The position numbers and the translations under genes were made by a program. Below, in pieces: positions 35,627 to 48,480 of a DNA stretch of 64,000 nt. The number at the start of each line of letters is the position of its first letter. Position 1 is the first letter of the stretch. A model generated the notes under the pieces. That model saw nothing but the letters and a program-made list of their open reading frames with translations, was not told the DNA's origin and ran no database searches. The stretch comes from Epiperipatus broadwayi (Eukaryota; Onychophora; Udeonychophora; Euonychophora; Peripatidae), in the NCBI GenBank assembly GCA_028023455.1, contig JAQFVV010000003.1, forward strand, positions 1,570,001 to 1,634,000, read 5' to 3'.

Positions 35627-36908
35627 TGTGACTGGATCCGCACAACCCCTTTGTTACCTCATTTATAACAATTTCCTGAGAGCATGTTGCAGTAAGGAAC
35701 TATCGATTAGCATTCCCCAATGCAGATGTTATCCCCCCCCCATAACAATATTTCCTGCTCATCAGAGGATGTAGCATAATAGAGACTGGAAGCATCTAGA
35801 CATTTCTGTGTTTGGTTTTCCAAATGGCACCACTAGAGTTTCATCTCACTACAACCTGACTTACATAGGTCTAGTTATGCCAGACATAGCTCAGGAGGCA
35901 TGAAATTCTCATGAACAAGTGCAAAAAATTATAAGTGATGCAAAAAATAATAGAACTGAATAACTAGATAATTAAATTAATTTTAAGTAACAATAATTTT
36001 ATTTAATAACGTTTAAATAAATGTCCATCAAACAAAATATTTCATTGACAGTCCCTTGTATCTCTTTGGCCTACATCCAATAACATTTTTATATGACTTA
36101 AAGAATGCAATTTGTTGAGAGTATAATAAAGTCCTTCTTTCAATAGTTCTTTAACAGTTTACATCTTTAATCATTTAGTTAATTCACAGAGAGGAGTGCA
36201 ATATATGAAGACAACAGAGATAATAATGAAGACCACTGATAGCATTTAATTCAGAGTTCTACTTAATTCAAACAAGTATTTCATTTACAGTCCATTGTGA
36301 CTTTTGGTATACATCCAATAATAGTACAATGTGAATTAAAGAATGCAAGTTCTTTAACAATTTACATTTTAGTTATTTAGTTAATTTATAGAGAGGAGTG
36401 AAATATATGAAGACAACAGAGATAATAATGAAGACAACTGATAGCATTTAATTTAATTCAGAGTTTCACTTAATTCTGATTTGTAGTCTTTTAGGTAGTT
36501 GTCACGTATAATGTGGCCTAAATTAACTCATGTATGAAGATATTCTTTACAGACAAGAGCATTTCTATTATTCCAGTTAATTTTAAATTAACGCATGTCT
36601 GAAGATATTCTTTACAGACAAGAGCATTTCTATTATTCCAGTTAATTTTAAGTTAGTTAAAGCACAATAAATATATTTCTATTCATGGTTATCCAAATCC
36701 AGGTTTGAATCTACACTATAAGCACATTTATCCTAGGTTCATGGGCTATCCATTTCAGGGTTTGAATTGGTCAATATAAGCACATTTATATCCATTGGTT
36801 ATTCAGGTAACCTATAAGTGTATGTTTTTCCATCAGTCCAGATATGAATTCATCTTGCAAATGTGTTTGTTTGGTATATTCGATTTCGTAAGACATATAT
36901 ATATATAT
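35627..36908 (-). repeat. 5' LTR of the gag-only element, first part
   Basis: Matches 30197-31200. It carries two extra internal duplications absent from the other LTR: about 190 bp (36240-36470 region, repeating GAAGACAACAGAGATAATAA) and about 65 bp (around 36535-36660, repeating GAAGATATTCTTTACAGACA). It is cut at a (TA)n tract by the nested element. Confidence 0.85.
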
Positions 36909-39039
36909 TATAATGATCGAAATGAAAATGAAGATCGAATCTAATGGCAAACCCAATATCTGCTCTACAAGGGCATCATCTAGGCATTTGAGCCTAGAAA
37001 AATTTATAGAGTAGGCAGATATGCGCCGTTAAGATTCCACTTTATTTAAATATTCAGATCGTTAGCCCAAGTCACTAGCTCATTGGAGTAGCAGAGATAA
37101 TAAAATATAAATTTTATATCTTAAATACAAAAGAATAAAAGCCACTGCCAGAAATTAACACATAAAAATATTTATTTACGCACATATAAAATAATATTTA
37201 AATTTTGAGGAATAAATTTAACGTTTATAATTTTATATTGAGCTTTAATTCTAAATTTAAGTAGATTGCAAATAATGAGTTTACTATTTATTTAGAGGGT
37301 CGAGTATGAATGGACTACATAGGTCTGCATTTGAAAAGAAAATATTCTTCTCTGATTTAACCTTAGGCAACAAATTTCGCAATCAACTGGCGCCAATCCA
37401 TCTGATACATTCATGTATTCAATGTAGCATAATACGACAACACAAAATACTATATTGTCAGGAATGTACATCTGAACAATAAGTAGAAATAGAGAAGAGA
37501 TTGACTCTCCACCAACAGGAATGTGACATCTGTTGGCAAGTAGATCAATAAACAAAAAACTCCATAGGAATGGACTGCGGTCTTCTGCCGACTTACAAAC
37601 CCATCCATAGGCAAACAGAGGGTGTGTGGCGTATATCTATAATCCTGCCCGTAGCGGACCTCATACTACATCTACTAATTACACAAATATATCCAATCCA
37701 TTGAACCAATTCAACTACGAAATGAATAACCTAAGATTACCCTCCCTTAATATAACTTTACAAACTATATAGCCATTCACGCCCGACTTAATTTTAACAT
37801 TTAAATACGTTCGCACAGATTTGTTTAAAAATGTTGGGTATAGATCGATTACATAGATTCCACGGTCAAAAACATTTCAAAATAAACATAAACGATCAAA
37901 ATACAAAATTATTGATACCGACAATCGCAGAGGGAAACTTATAAGTAACCCATTAGTATTCACCATAAGATACTTGCGTTGTCACTAATAACTTAAAAGA
38001 CATCCGAATAAATACATTTTAGATACTCACCATAAGGTATCATTATTTATCGAATGTCTATATATTTTGATCAAATATGAAAACCAAAATATAATTAACC
38101 GCAAACGAATCCATGCAAGCGTCTATAAACAACTTAAATTTCATGCATTTAAATAATCTTTACAATAAGAAAAAAAAATAATGGAAAAGATGTTTATCAA
38201 TCGGAAAACATATAAAATTAAACATTATTAATTTGATTTAAAAAACTTACAAAAGTCAGATAAGAGTCCGTTTTAACTTTTAAGTTGGCTTGTTTATCAA
38301 TTTATAAAACTTGACGAAAGTTCTTAATTGCTTTTAATAATTGTTCATTTCATATGGTCCATGTTCCCGTTGGCAATTCCCACGGCGTCTCCATTGGAAG
38401 AAAATGTTCTGGAGGTAGCATTAGCTGGTTCCATTCTGGTATCACAGTCTTTTCATTTTATTTTTTTTTTGTAAACAAACAAAAAAAAATGAGAGAGAAC
38501 GGCAAGTGCGTCTTACCGTTGTCATCAAATCAAGTTGGAAAAACTTCCTCTGGAACTCACTATTTTTTCTTTTTATAGTCCTCCTATGGATTCCATGAAC
38601 AAAAACGTCACTGTTCTGTTTTTTCGTTATGGTCCGGGCCTTTATTTGGCTTCCATTGGTCAAGCTAAAAATCCCTTTCTTCTCTTATCTAACTTTTCAT
38701 CTGACTTTTTAATTAAACAGCTTTTAGATAATTAATAAACAATCATTTCCATTTACAGATTACAGGAATTAATTAATACCTGTTTTTATTTTAACTTACG
38801 TTATTTTTTTATTAAAATATTTTTATATTTCAATCTTGTATTTTTTTATTTAAAAAAATACGTTCAAATACTTTTTTTTCTTGTTTATGAAAAAAAATAT
38901 TTTTAAAGTTTAGCATCCGTGCGAATATATATATGTTTAACAAACATTTTAATTTTAGCGTTTAGTTTTTTCCTTTTATTTGCGAACTTTTAAGTTTTTA
39001 TTTTAAATAAATGTAACGACATATTTATATATCGTTACA
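36909..39039 (-). repeat. 3' LTR of the non-coding element
   Basis: 2.13 kb. Contains the 87-codon frame (37292-37555) with two amino-acid differences from the other two copies. Its outer end reads TATAATGATCG where the 39.6-kb copy has TGTAACGATCG, partly a CpG-to-TpG type change. Confidence 0.85.
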
Positions 39040-39603
39040 TATCAGTAAACTTCCTCAAAAAACAAAAAACATTAAAAAAAAAAAAAAGAATTTACTTAGT
39101 GTTAGTAATTACGTTACACAAATTGATTATATATGAAAATTTCAAAAGGACAAAACTTTTTTTTTTTTTTTTTTACGAGACAAAACAGTAATTACACACA
39201 AATATAATGATTTAAAAAAATGTTGACTGTTGATTCCTTATTACCAGTTAAATTTCTGCCCCCTCCCTTCCAAGTTTCTTTTCTTCTACCTTTAACTATT
39301 ACTTAGGAAAGTTTGAACGATTAGATTTTAATTTAACAAGACTTTTTTTTTTTTTAAAAAAATATGATTTAGATTTATTATTACGTTTTATTTATTAGTT
39401 TTTATTCCTCGTATTTCTCTTTACATATGCGCAATTTTTCTTACTGGCAGTACCTTTTTACACAAAATTTAAACTATACCTTTACGTTAATATAAAACAT
39501 ATATCTATATAATTTTCAGAAAAAATTTACGGGCATGATTCCCTTTTAAAATTCTCAGGGCACTCGTGTTTATTAAAGATCGGCCCAAGTTGGGTAGCCA
39601 GTT
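39040..39603 (-). other. 564-bp core of the non-coding element
   Basis: Contains several A or T homopolymers and no coding frame. Minus-strand start holds the candidate primer-binding site; the rest would at most provide packaging and priming signals. Confidence 0.7.
39581..39600 (-). promoter_or_regulatory. Candidate tRNA primer-binding site
   Basis: Minus strand TGGCTACCCAACTTGGGCCG, three bases after the LTR end. The leading TGG would pair with the CCA end common to all tRNAs. I cannot say which tRNA without the host's tRNA set. Confidence 0.5.
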
Positions 39604-41728
39604 TGTAACGATCGAAATGAAAATGAAGATCGAATCTAACCGCAAACACAATATCTGCTCTACAAGGGCGCCATCTAGGCATTTGAGCCTAGAAAAATTT
39701 ATAGAGTAGGCAGATACGCGCTGTTAAGATTCCACTTTATTTAAATATTCAGATCGTTAGCCCAAGTCACTAGCTCATTGGAGTAGCAGAGATAATAAAA
39801 TATAAATTTTATATCTTAAATATAAAAGAATAAAAGCCACTGCCAGAAATTAACACATAAAAATATTTATTTACGCACATATAAAATAATATTTAAATTT
39901 TGAGGAATAAATTTAACGTTTATAATTTTATATTGAGCTTTAATTCTAAATTTAAGTAGATTGCAAATAATGAGTTTACTATTTATTTAGAGGGTCGAGT
40001 ATGAATGGACTACATAGGTCTGCATTTGAAAAGAAAATATTCTTCCCTGATTTAACCTTAGGCAACAAATTTCGCAATCAACTGGCGCCAATCCATCTGA
40101 TACATTCATGTATTCAATGTAGCATGATACGACAACACAAAATACTATATTGTCAGGAATGTACATCTGAACAATAAGTAGAAATAGAGAAGAGATTGAC
40201 TCTCCACCAACAGGAATGTGACATCTGTTGGCAAGTAGATCAATAAACAAAAAACTCCATAGGAATGGACTGCGGTCTTCTGCCGACTTACAAACCCATC
40301 CATAGGCAAACAGAGGGTGTGTGGCGTATATCTATAATCCTGCCCGTAGCGGACCTCATACTACATCTACTAATTACACAAATATATCCAATCCATTGAA
40401 CCAATTCAACTACGAAATGAATAACCTAAGATTACCCTCCCTTAATATAACTTTACAAACTATATAGCCATTCACGCCCGACTTAATTTTAACATTTAAA
40501 TACGTTCGCACAGATTTGTTTAAAAATGTTGGGTATAGATCGATTACATAGATTCCACGGTCAAAAACATTTCAAAATAAACATAAACGATCAAAATACA
40601 AAATTATTGATACCGACAATCGCAGAGGGAAACTTATAAGTAACCCAATAGTATTCACCATAAGATACTTGCGTTGTCACCAATAACTTAAAAGACATCC
40701 GAATAAATACATTTTAGATACTCACCATAAGGTATCATTATTTATCGAATGTCTATATATTTTGATCAAATATGAAAACCAAAATATAATTAACCGCAAA
40801 CGAATCCATGCAAGCGTCTATAAACAACTTAAATTTCATGCATTTAAATAATCTTTACAACAAGAAAAAAAAATAATGGAAAAGATGTTTATCAATCGGA
40901 AAACATATAAAATTAAACATTATTAATTTGATTTAAAAACTTACAAAAGTCAGATAAGAGTCCGTTTTAACTTTTTAGTTGGCTTGTTTATCAATTTATA
41001 AAACTTGACGAAAGTTCTTAATTGCTTTTAATAATTGTTCATTTCATATGGTCCATGTTCCCGTTGGCAATTCCCACGGCGTCTCCATTGGAAGAAAATG
41101 TTCTGGAGGTAGCATTAGCTGGTTCCATTCTGGTATCACAGTCTTTTCATTTTATTTTTTTTTTTAAAACAAACAAAAAAAAATGAGAGAGAACGGCAAG
41201 TGCGTCTTACCGTTGTCATCAAATCAAGTTGGAAAAACCCTCTGGAACTCAATATTTTTTCTTTTTATAGTCCTCCTATGGATTCCATGAACAAAAACGT
41301 CACTGTTCTGTTTTTTCGTTATGGTCCGGGCCTTTATTTGCTTCCATTGGTCAAGCTAAAATCTCTTTCTTCTCTTATCTAACTTTTCATCTGACTTTTT
41401 AATTAAACAGCTTTTAGATAATTAATAAACAATCATTTCCATTTACAGATTACAGGAATTAATTAATACCTGTTTTTATTTTAACTTACGTTATTTTTTT
41501 ATTAAAATATTTTTATATTTCAATCTTGTATTTTTTATTTAAAAAAATACGTTCAAATACTTTTTTTTCTTGTTTATGAAAAAAAATATTTTTAAAGTTT
41601 AGCATCCGTGCGAATATATATATGTTTAACAAACATTTTAATTTTAGCGTTTAGTTTTTTCCTTTTATTTGCGAACTTTTAAGTTTTTATTTTAAATAAA
41701 TGTAACGACATATTTATATATCGTTACA
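39604..41728 (-). repeat. 5' LTR of the non-coding element
   Basis: 2.13 kb with TATAAAAAG (41261-41269) as likely promoter and the 87-codon frame at 39987-40250, whose translation equals that of the 5.5-kb solo LTR. Starts and ends with intact TGTAACGAT and ATCGTTACA. Confidence 0.85.
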
Positions 41729-43467
41729 ATATATATATATATAACATTTATGCATCAATAACTCCAGGTATATCATTGTACATTTAACCATCATACATTG
41801 TTTTGGCATTCTTATTTCTCAATTCATATATATAACATGTTTTAATTCTGTGTTTATATTACTTTTCTCAGAGTTTTCAAAAAATAAATAAAATCTTTTT
41901 AAAAACAACAAAAAAAGATTTTCTTAATCTTTCAACTTATTTAAGTATGTGGTTCATTATACGCATATAACCATTAACTTTTATTGACATACTAATTCAT
42001 ATTTAAATGTTTGAATTTATTCACAATATAGTATAAATTTACTAAATACATTCATTTTGTAGAAATACATTTATTTTGATATTTTCTAATTCTATCTGGA
42101 TTATAAACATGTTGTTATAATTCAGTTAATTATAGTTATGTGTAATATTTATATACAAACAATGCGCATGTAAGCATTAGTAATTTTTATTTAGTTATTC
42201 TAATATATAGCATAAATATTGTTGTTTGGTCTGCCACAGATGTATGTTTCTAGATATAAGTTGATAAGCAGTTTCATTTATAATTTATCAATAATAAAAC
42301 ATATTTTCACATAGCTACATTTATTCATAATTTTCTTTAAGAAAGACATTTTGCCTGTCTTTTATAACACATATAAGTATTAAATAAAATGCCTTTTGAT
42401 TATAAATATCTTTAGTATTTATAATTTATCACTAATAAAATGTATTTTCACATAGCTATAATTATTCATAATTTTTTTCTTTTCTAAGAAAGACATTTTG
42501 TTTTGTTTTGTTTTTTATAAACACACATAAGTATCAAATATTTTATAAAATTGTTACCTTCATTTTATCCAGTTTGTTTCTTCATATCCATGATGCAACT
42601 GCCTTCAAAAAAGGTCATTTTATTTAAGCTGAATGGCATTATTTACTTTCCAGGATGTTCACCCAGGCAAATCTTGGAGAACCATGGTTTTGGATGAAGA
42701 GAGGAAGCTGTTACCTATTAACCTTCCATCATTATGATTTCCTTATTAATATTTTCTTTTTTCATTATTGACAGTGGCTATAAATATTATATTCCAAGGT
42801 TCCTTAAAATTATCTGTCAATTAAATAGTCAAGCAACACTTAGATGAAAATTTTCACCTTTTAACTCTTCACTTTTCTTACTTCTTTAACTGCTCTTAAA
42901 ATCTTTTTAAATAAGATCTTTTTAAAATCTTTTTAAAATCTGCTCTGAACTTCCAACTAAACCATTTATACTCTGACATCTGGATTGATTAAACAGCACT
43001 GCCCACTATATCTGATTTGTTGCACAGGTTTCATTTAAGCCTGAGTGCTTTTCTCTTCTTAAGGATTGGACATTACTTTTAGTGGGACAGATAAAAAATC
43101 ATAAAAATAAGCTTAGTTTTCCAATTTGATAAGACTGCCTCAAGCAATTATTACACTTTGTATGACATCATCATTCCAAAAATTAAAAATGTAATATTTA
43201 AAAAAAAAGCCAGCTTTAAATAAATACAAGTGACATATTTATAACATAATCTAAAATTACAAAATCAATTATGAATGTTTATCTTTATTTCTTTTCTCAG
43301 TTCTAAAAAATAATGATTTTTTTTGTAAATTCATAAACTTTTCACTATATTTTTCTAAAAAATTATAAGATCAACTTATTTTTTCTACATCTGCTGTTTT
43401 TTAGGTGGGAGGGTAAAATAGCTTTTTGAATACATACACACATGAAACAGCATTTCTATTTCAATAC
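41729..43467 (-). repeat. 5' LTR of the gag-only element, second part
   Basis: Resumes after the nested element with the same (TA)n tract and then follows 31213-32955 in order, ending at TTTCAATAC where similarity stops. Confidence 0.85.
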
Positions 43468-44871
43468 GAAATCATAAAAATAAATGTTTCAAAAGAAAAA
43501 GGGAAGAGAATAATTTTATTGAATTTTTTATATATGAAAAATCAATTTTTAAAATTTATTTTTTGTTCTGATTTATTTAATAAAATAAATTAATTTTATT
43601 TATTAATTCTGACTTCATATTTTTTTTTAGGTAAAGATCATAAAACTTGTTTATTACATAGACTATAGTAAATTTATTTTGGCTATTTGCACACGTATTG
43701 AGATATTGTTCTATTATGTGTATTAAGAGGATGGTGGTGACATATAATTGTAACAGGTATTTAATTTACCCGAACTAGATTTCATAATCATATACTTTAA
43801 ACACGCATATTTTAAAAAGATGCATTTAATATTGACATAAAAGACTTTATACCCTTATGAGATATTTATGCAATGTTATTTTCCATTACATTGAGTACTC
43901 AACACAAAACCATGATAAGCATTAATTGATTTGATAGGCATTAATGAATGAATGAAAAGTTTATTAGTAATGTTCCAAACTACAACCTATACTTACATTT
44001 GGTTTTCCAATTATGGTGCCATGAAACAATTTGTTGGCAATTTCATATTATTGATACTTTGATTAAGAGTAAAATTGAATATGACTTTATAAAATTTTTA
44101 TCAGTTGTATATATATTTCTTTAATAGAAATTAAATTATATACTAAATTTTTCAATAAGAAGTAGATTAAATGCTGTTATGTATTCATATGAGGCAAATG
44201 ATAATTGAATTTAATATTTTTTTATTTATATCTTTTAGACAATATGAGAAGTAAATGATTTTGAGGTTTTCAGAAATAAAGTCCAAACAAAACGCTAAAA
44301 TAATTTAGCATATAATTATAATAAATACTAATTTGTTATTTGCATTAGTGTGATTTGTATATATTATACCGGTCACTACATCCTATTTCCAAACTGACCT
44401 AAGATGCTTGAAAGAACTTTGAACCATCCTGATCTAGATTTGATTTGAGACCAGTCCAGATTCGAACCCTATCCAAAGATCCCAGATCAAACCCCAAAGT
44501 ATGACTTATAATGACCGTACAATGATAATATGTGCCATGAACTATCAATGGATATTATTAATGAGACTACTTAACTGATTTTAAGATAATGCAGGATAGA
44601 ACTATTTACGGATATCTCTGAGTAAATCAACATATATATATATATATTGGGTTGCCAAAACAACAGTAAATATTAATATTTAATCTAATTAATAAAAACG
44701 ATGGGTCAGATACCAAGTATAATATATATTTAATATAAGCAATGATTATATACATGATGATGATGATTTGCATAAATTATCTCCAGTCTTAAAATATAAA
44801 ATTACAATATACAAGGCTGATGGCAGTTTTCTATATATGCCAATAATTAATGCATAAGTACCTAAGGTGTG

Positions 44872-44902
<31 letters not shown>

Positions 44903-46333
44903 TTAGTCTATGCTCCAATGAAACAGACATGTGTGATTAAAATACATATAACATATATGCCAAATGAGTTATGTATGTTAGCTATTAATTTGATACTTAT
45001 CTAGAAAAAAAAAATGCTTCTAATTTATTAAAAAAAAACAAAGAAGACAAGATTTATCTCTCCTTTCTCTATAAATCAGTTTATGGAAAGCATGAAAAAT
45101 CTAAAGGTATGATTTCAATTTAACACCTATCAAAGTATGATTATTTAGAATTTCATAGATATGTAACATAATTTGATTTTAAAGGAAATCAATTCGTCAT
45201 GAATTACAAAGCAAAAAAAATGTGAGCCATTATTTGAATTCATCAACGAAAATGGTACTAGCATGATATGAGCATTGAAATGAAGATGAAGTGAATGGTT
45301 TTGTCATCAATTCAAGAAGACCAATGGCTACTTGTTTTAACAAGTATATTTGCCATGTGAATAATTGCGGAACATGGGAAAAGCCAGGTAGGGACTTAGC
45401 CACAAACCTTTGGTGTTCCAAACAAGTGACAAACAAATGAGAAAATAACATTTGTTTTATATTTCAGTCAATTAAAATAATACTCCAGGAATGACAAAAC
45501 CTACAAAATCAAGAAGATAGCTCATGCCAGCAATGTTAGGAACAGAAATAATATAATTATAATATTAAAGTTAAAGCCTGAATTATATAATATAAATGCT
45601 TGATGTGGTGACTGGATCAATAAGATTAAAATCAAACTTATGACAGGCAAATGCCTAAACCCCATTTACATAATAGTACCCCTTATATCATGCTCTCCCC
45701 CAAACACAAACACCGAAAGACTAGGCTTAACTCAAGATACATTTTTCTCTCCCTTACAAAATTTCATCAAATCTTTAATGAATTTAAATTAATACATGCA
45801 AATAATCTTTTTTAGAAAGTAAATAAACTTAGTCAGGAGCATAGTGGCTATAAGTTAAGCTAATAAAATTTATATCACCTCTTGGTGAAATTATATCAGA
45901 TAATTAAATAAACCTTTCAACCCGATAATTAGTAGAACTTTAGTTCTATTAGTAGAACTTTAGTTCTATAAAACTTTATACGGTAACTATTTTCTTAAGA
46001 TAAGTTTAAACAAAAATATTATCGAGTTGAAAGCCTTATTGGCATATTATATCGCAAATAAATGGCATTAATAATTATTAACAAATACAAGTAAGAGTTA
46101 ATAAAAACCATAAGAAAAGAAAAAAATTATCAAATATTAATTTAGGACTAGAGATATAATAATATAGAGAATTACTATATAACAATTTTAAGCATAATTA
46201 TATGAATAAACAAGATTTAAGGCAATAGATATTTTTACTGTACTTAGCGAGATAGTTCATGAATAGATTGGAAAGTTGCGGTTTAATCAAGATTAAAATT
46301 TACCTATCTTTCATGACTTCCTTGTTGATTCAG
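43468..46333. other. Unassigned region outside the nested LTR elements
   Basis: No coding motif. It holds a (TA)8(TG)7 compound microsatellite at about 44872-44901, a tRNA-like relic near 44400-44560, a 19-20-bp tandem repeat at about 45929-45968 (TAGTAGAACTTTAGTTCTAT twice), and a 73-codon minus-strand frame (45230-45451) that I do not recognise. Confidence 0.4.
44400..44560 (-). repeat. tRNA-like SINE relic (tentative)
   Basis: On the minus strand GGGTTCGAATCTGG is a near-ideal pol III B box, and a second, weaker one (GGGTTTGATCTGG) lies about 40 bases upstream. No full cloverleaf or A box is clear. Confidence 0.3.
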
Positions 46334-46366
46334 GGACACAGAGTCTGGTTAGATTTAGAAGGAAAG
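46334..46366 (+). CDS. Candidate 33-nt internal exon (GHRVWLDLEGK)
   Basis: A pyrimidine-rich tract ending in TTCCTTGTTGATTCAG precedes 33 bases (11 codons, no stop), which end AAG and are followed by the strong donor GTAAGTG. The encoded GHRVWLDLEGK resembles, as I recall, the G-x-R-V-W-L-x-x-x-G start of the motor region of some MyTH4-FERM unconventional myosins. That is family recollection, not an alignment. No neighbouring exon is visible, and an 11-residue match can arise by chance. If real, the host gene would span the surrounding repeats as introns on the + strand. Confidence 0.22.
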
Positions 46367-47854
46367 GTAAGTGTGCACTTAACTCAAATAAAATTCATTT
46401 TATAGATTAGCTTCATTATGGATTTTAGTCGGCTTATGATTTGGTATTGGAGAGTTCTATTTTAGCAGCAACATTTGAAGATTTATTGGGGAACTTTAGA
46501 ATCCAGCAATCAGATTCCCAAAGTTAACAGCGTACCATACTGCAAATATGGTTAAGGTTCAGTATTAAAACAGACATAATTTCCGGTGGCAACTCTTATT
46601 AAAATTGAAAGTAATGCTGCTTCTATGTAATTTTTCAGAGTATTTATCTCCTTTTTTGCGATTTTCCTGCCCATTCTGATTTCTATGCCTTACAACTAAA
46701 GCTTTTATTTTGTTACCAAAAGGAATTTCTCTAATTGAAATATAATTCATTGCTTTTATAAGACTTTCAAGTCCATTATTTTGAATTCATTTTCTACTTA
46801 GAAAATGAATTTGCAAAATCTATACAAATGATTTTAAATTAGAACTGCCCTTAGAGTTTGACATGTCATTTTAAAATAATTAATGAAGGATTCCCCATTG
46901 TCTTTGGAAAAGGAAGATTTAAAACTTATCGAAGTAATGTGACTTTTAATCATAAAAGTTTGGACAAAATTGCGAAACATAAAATAAAAACTCCAATGTA
47001 ATGAAATCTTATACTAATGTATACTTAACCATTTAAAAGTAATATATGTGTAATCAAATAACTAAATATTCTTAAATAGCGTTATTTGTTAATATTTTAC
47101 CATGAGGTAATTGGTAATATTAATAGAGTTAAATATAACACAATTAGTTTTAATAAATATTTAAATAACAAAGCAGTTTTAACTGAAGTCAGACATATAG
47201 AGAAAAGGGTATAAAATCTCATTACAGAATTTGGATGAATTCACAATTAGTAATGGGGTTTAAACTAGGTAAAGAGGTGTAACATTATGAAGCTTGGATC
47301 AAACTTAGATCTGACTGCTTCAATATATAATGTAACCATCTGGCCACATGGCACACAACAACTTAGTTGTGTGTGCGCACACACACACATATATATATAT
47401 ATAAACTAAAAAAAAGTAGAAATAAACACACACAAATTTTTGTAGATATTTTCTACATTTCACTTGAAGTTGTAAAGGATTAAATAACTCAATTTAAAAC
47501 AGAATTTTATTATTAATTAAAACATTTTAAAAGGTCTAAATAAATTATTATTATTATTATTATTCTGATTTTGAAATTTAAAAGCAAATATGTTTCTAAT
47601 AATTGTAAAAATTTTTATTATGTATTTTTAAAATCTTTTTATTAATTGATAAATTTCTCTAAGTAAAAAAATTATGTAGATTACACCTTTGATAAAAATT
47701 CAAACTTGTTTTTACTAATATGCTAAAATTAATTGCGTTACGGTGAAACTTTTAAGTTTATTAATGAATAGGCTTTTTTTTTTTTATCTATTCTATCTTT
47801 TAGATTTAGCACTTTCAGAGCCCTTGCAACTCCATATTCATAGTCCTTTTCATA
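46367..47854. other. Unassigned AT-rich region
   Basis: Contains a (CA)n/(TA)n compound microsatellite at about 47369-47402 and a (TTA)n run near 47540-47565. No motif found in the short open frames. Confidence 0.4.
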
Positions 47855-47929
47855 TTGTTAACTATATGCAAATGCATGCAAATTGCTTATATCATCCATT
47901 TTTTTGAAATCATGAAGCATGTGTCCTTT

Positions 47930-48480
47930 CTGTTTATTGCTCTGGCATTGCTGGTAATAAAACATGCTTCTTTGACCTTCCTCTTGACATTGTTTCTTTC
48001 TGTGCATATGATGTCAGCTTTAGAGGGCTTAAATTTGTGGTTGTGTTCCTGCTGATGGTCAGCAAATACTGAGCTGCTTTTTTTTTGTTTGTAGCTCTTG
48101 TGTATACATATTTATGCTGAGCCAGTCTATTGTCCACTGTGGCCCAAGTTTCCCCATAGTAAACTGAATCACAACCTGTCTGTGGGCACACAATTCTATA
48201 AACTACATGGGGGTTTCTTCTATATTTCTTTTGTCTTTAGTATTGTTGATGAGCCTATTGGTGTTTGGAGGAGTTCTGAATCCAAGTTTAATTCCTCCTG
48301 TAATATTTTACTGAATTTTTTGCCATTGCAGGTATGTAGGGTATAGTCAGATGTTGTCTGTCTTCTTTTGTGTTCTGTTGCAGTCTTTTATAAAAGCTTT
48401 CAATCCTGTTGGTTATTGTTCTTGAAAGGATTACTGATTTGAAAAGAGGAAAAACATTTAGATGACACTTCAATAAAAAT
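47930..48480 (-). pseudogene. Penelope-like element: RT end and GIY-YIG endonuclease remnant
   Basis: Minus strand first shows I-P-Y-I-P-A-M-A-K (about 48345-48320; family form PYIPGLSEK, end of the RT). Then V-V-Y-R-I-V-C-P-Q-T-G-C-D-S-V-Y-Y-G-E-T near 48210-48130, the PLE version of the GIY-YIG nuclease (x-Y-x-I-x-C-x-x-C-x-x-x-Y-x-G-E-T), and N-R-L-A-Q-H shortly after. The frame ends at 47934 without the usual H-x-x-G-H-x-F segment, so the C-terminus is lost. At least one frameshift separates the two parts. Confidence 0.8.

Larger units (their letters stand above)
36909..41728 (-). mobile_element. Non-coding LTR element: two 2.1-kb LTRs around a 564-bp core
   Basis: The direct repeats at 36909-39039 and 39604-41728 are highly similar, start and end with TGTAAC/GTTACA, and share their family with the solo LTR at 4094-6178. 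The core (39040-39603) has no open frame. On the minus strand it begins AAC then TGGCTACCCAACTTGGGCCG, a TGG-starting candidate primer-binding site, so the element reads right to left. No good polypurine tract is seen at 39040. It inserted in the (TA)n tract of the outer LTR; the empty site survives at about 31200. With long LTRs, a tiny core and no genes it resembles TRIM/LARD-type non-autonomous elements. It must rely on a gypsy-like helper. It is rich in CpG relative to its surroundings and probably the youngest insertion here. Confidence 0.85.
30197..43467 (-). mobile_element. Gag-only Ty3/gypsy-type LTR element with about 2.8-kb LTRs, host to a nested element
   Basis: Two direct copies of a long repeat (30197-32955 and 35627-36908 joined to 41729-43467) flank a 2.67-kb core holding a minus-strand gag and no pol. 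A polypurine tract CAGTGGGGGG on the minus strand (32956-32965) sits exactly at the inner edge of the 30-33 kb copy, placing the 3' LTR at low coordinates and the 5' LTR at high coordinates. The second copy is interrupted in its (TA)n tract by another LTR element. Lacking protease, RT and integrase, it would need proteins from a complete relative. I see no clear target-site duplication, possibly because one edge lies in a microsatellite. LTRs of this length are unusual. Confidence 0.8.

Noticed and set aside
44400-44560. A functional tRNA gene
   Set aside because: A good B box is present but there is no acceptor stem, complete A box or cloverleaf; the same applies to the relics at 22.65, 50.45 and 56.4 kb.
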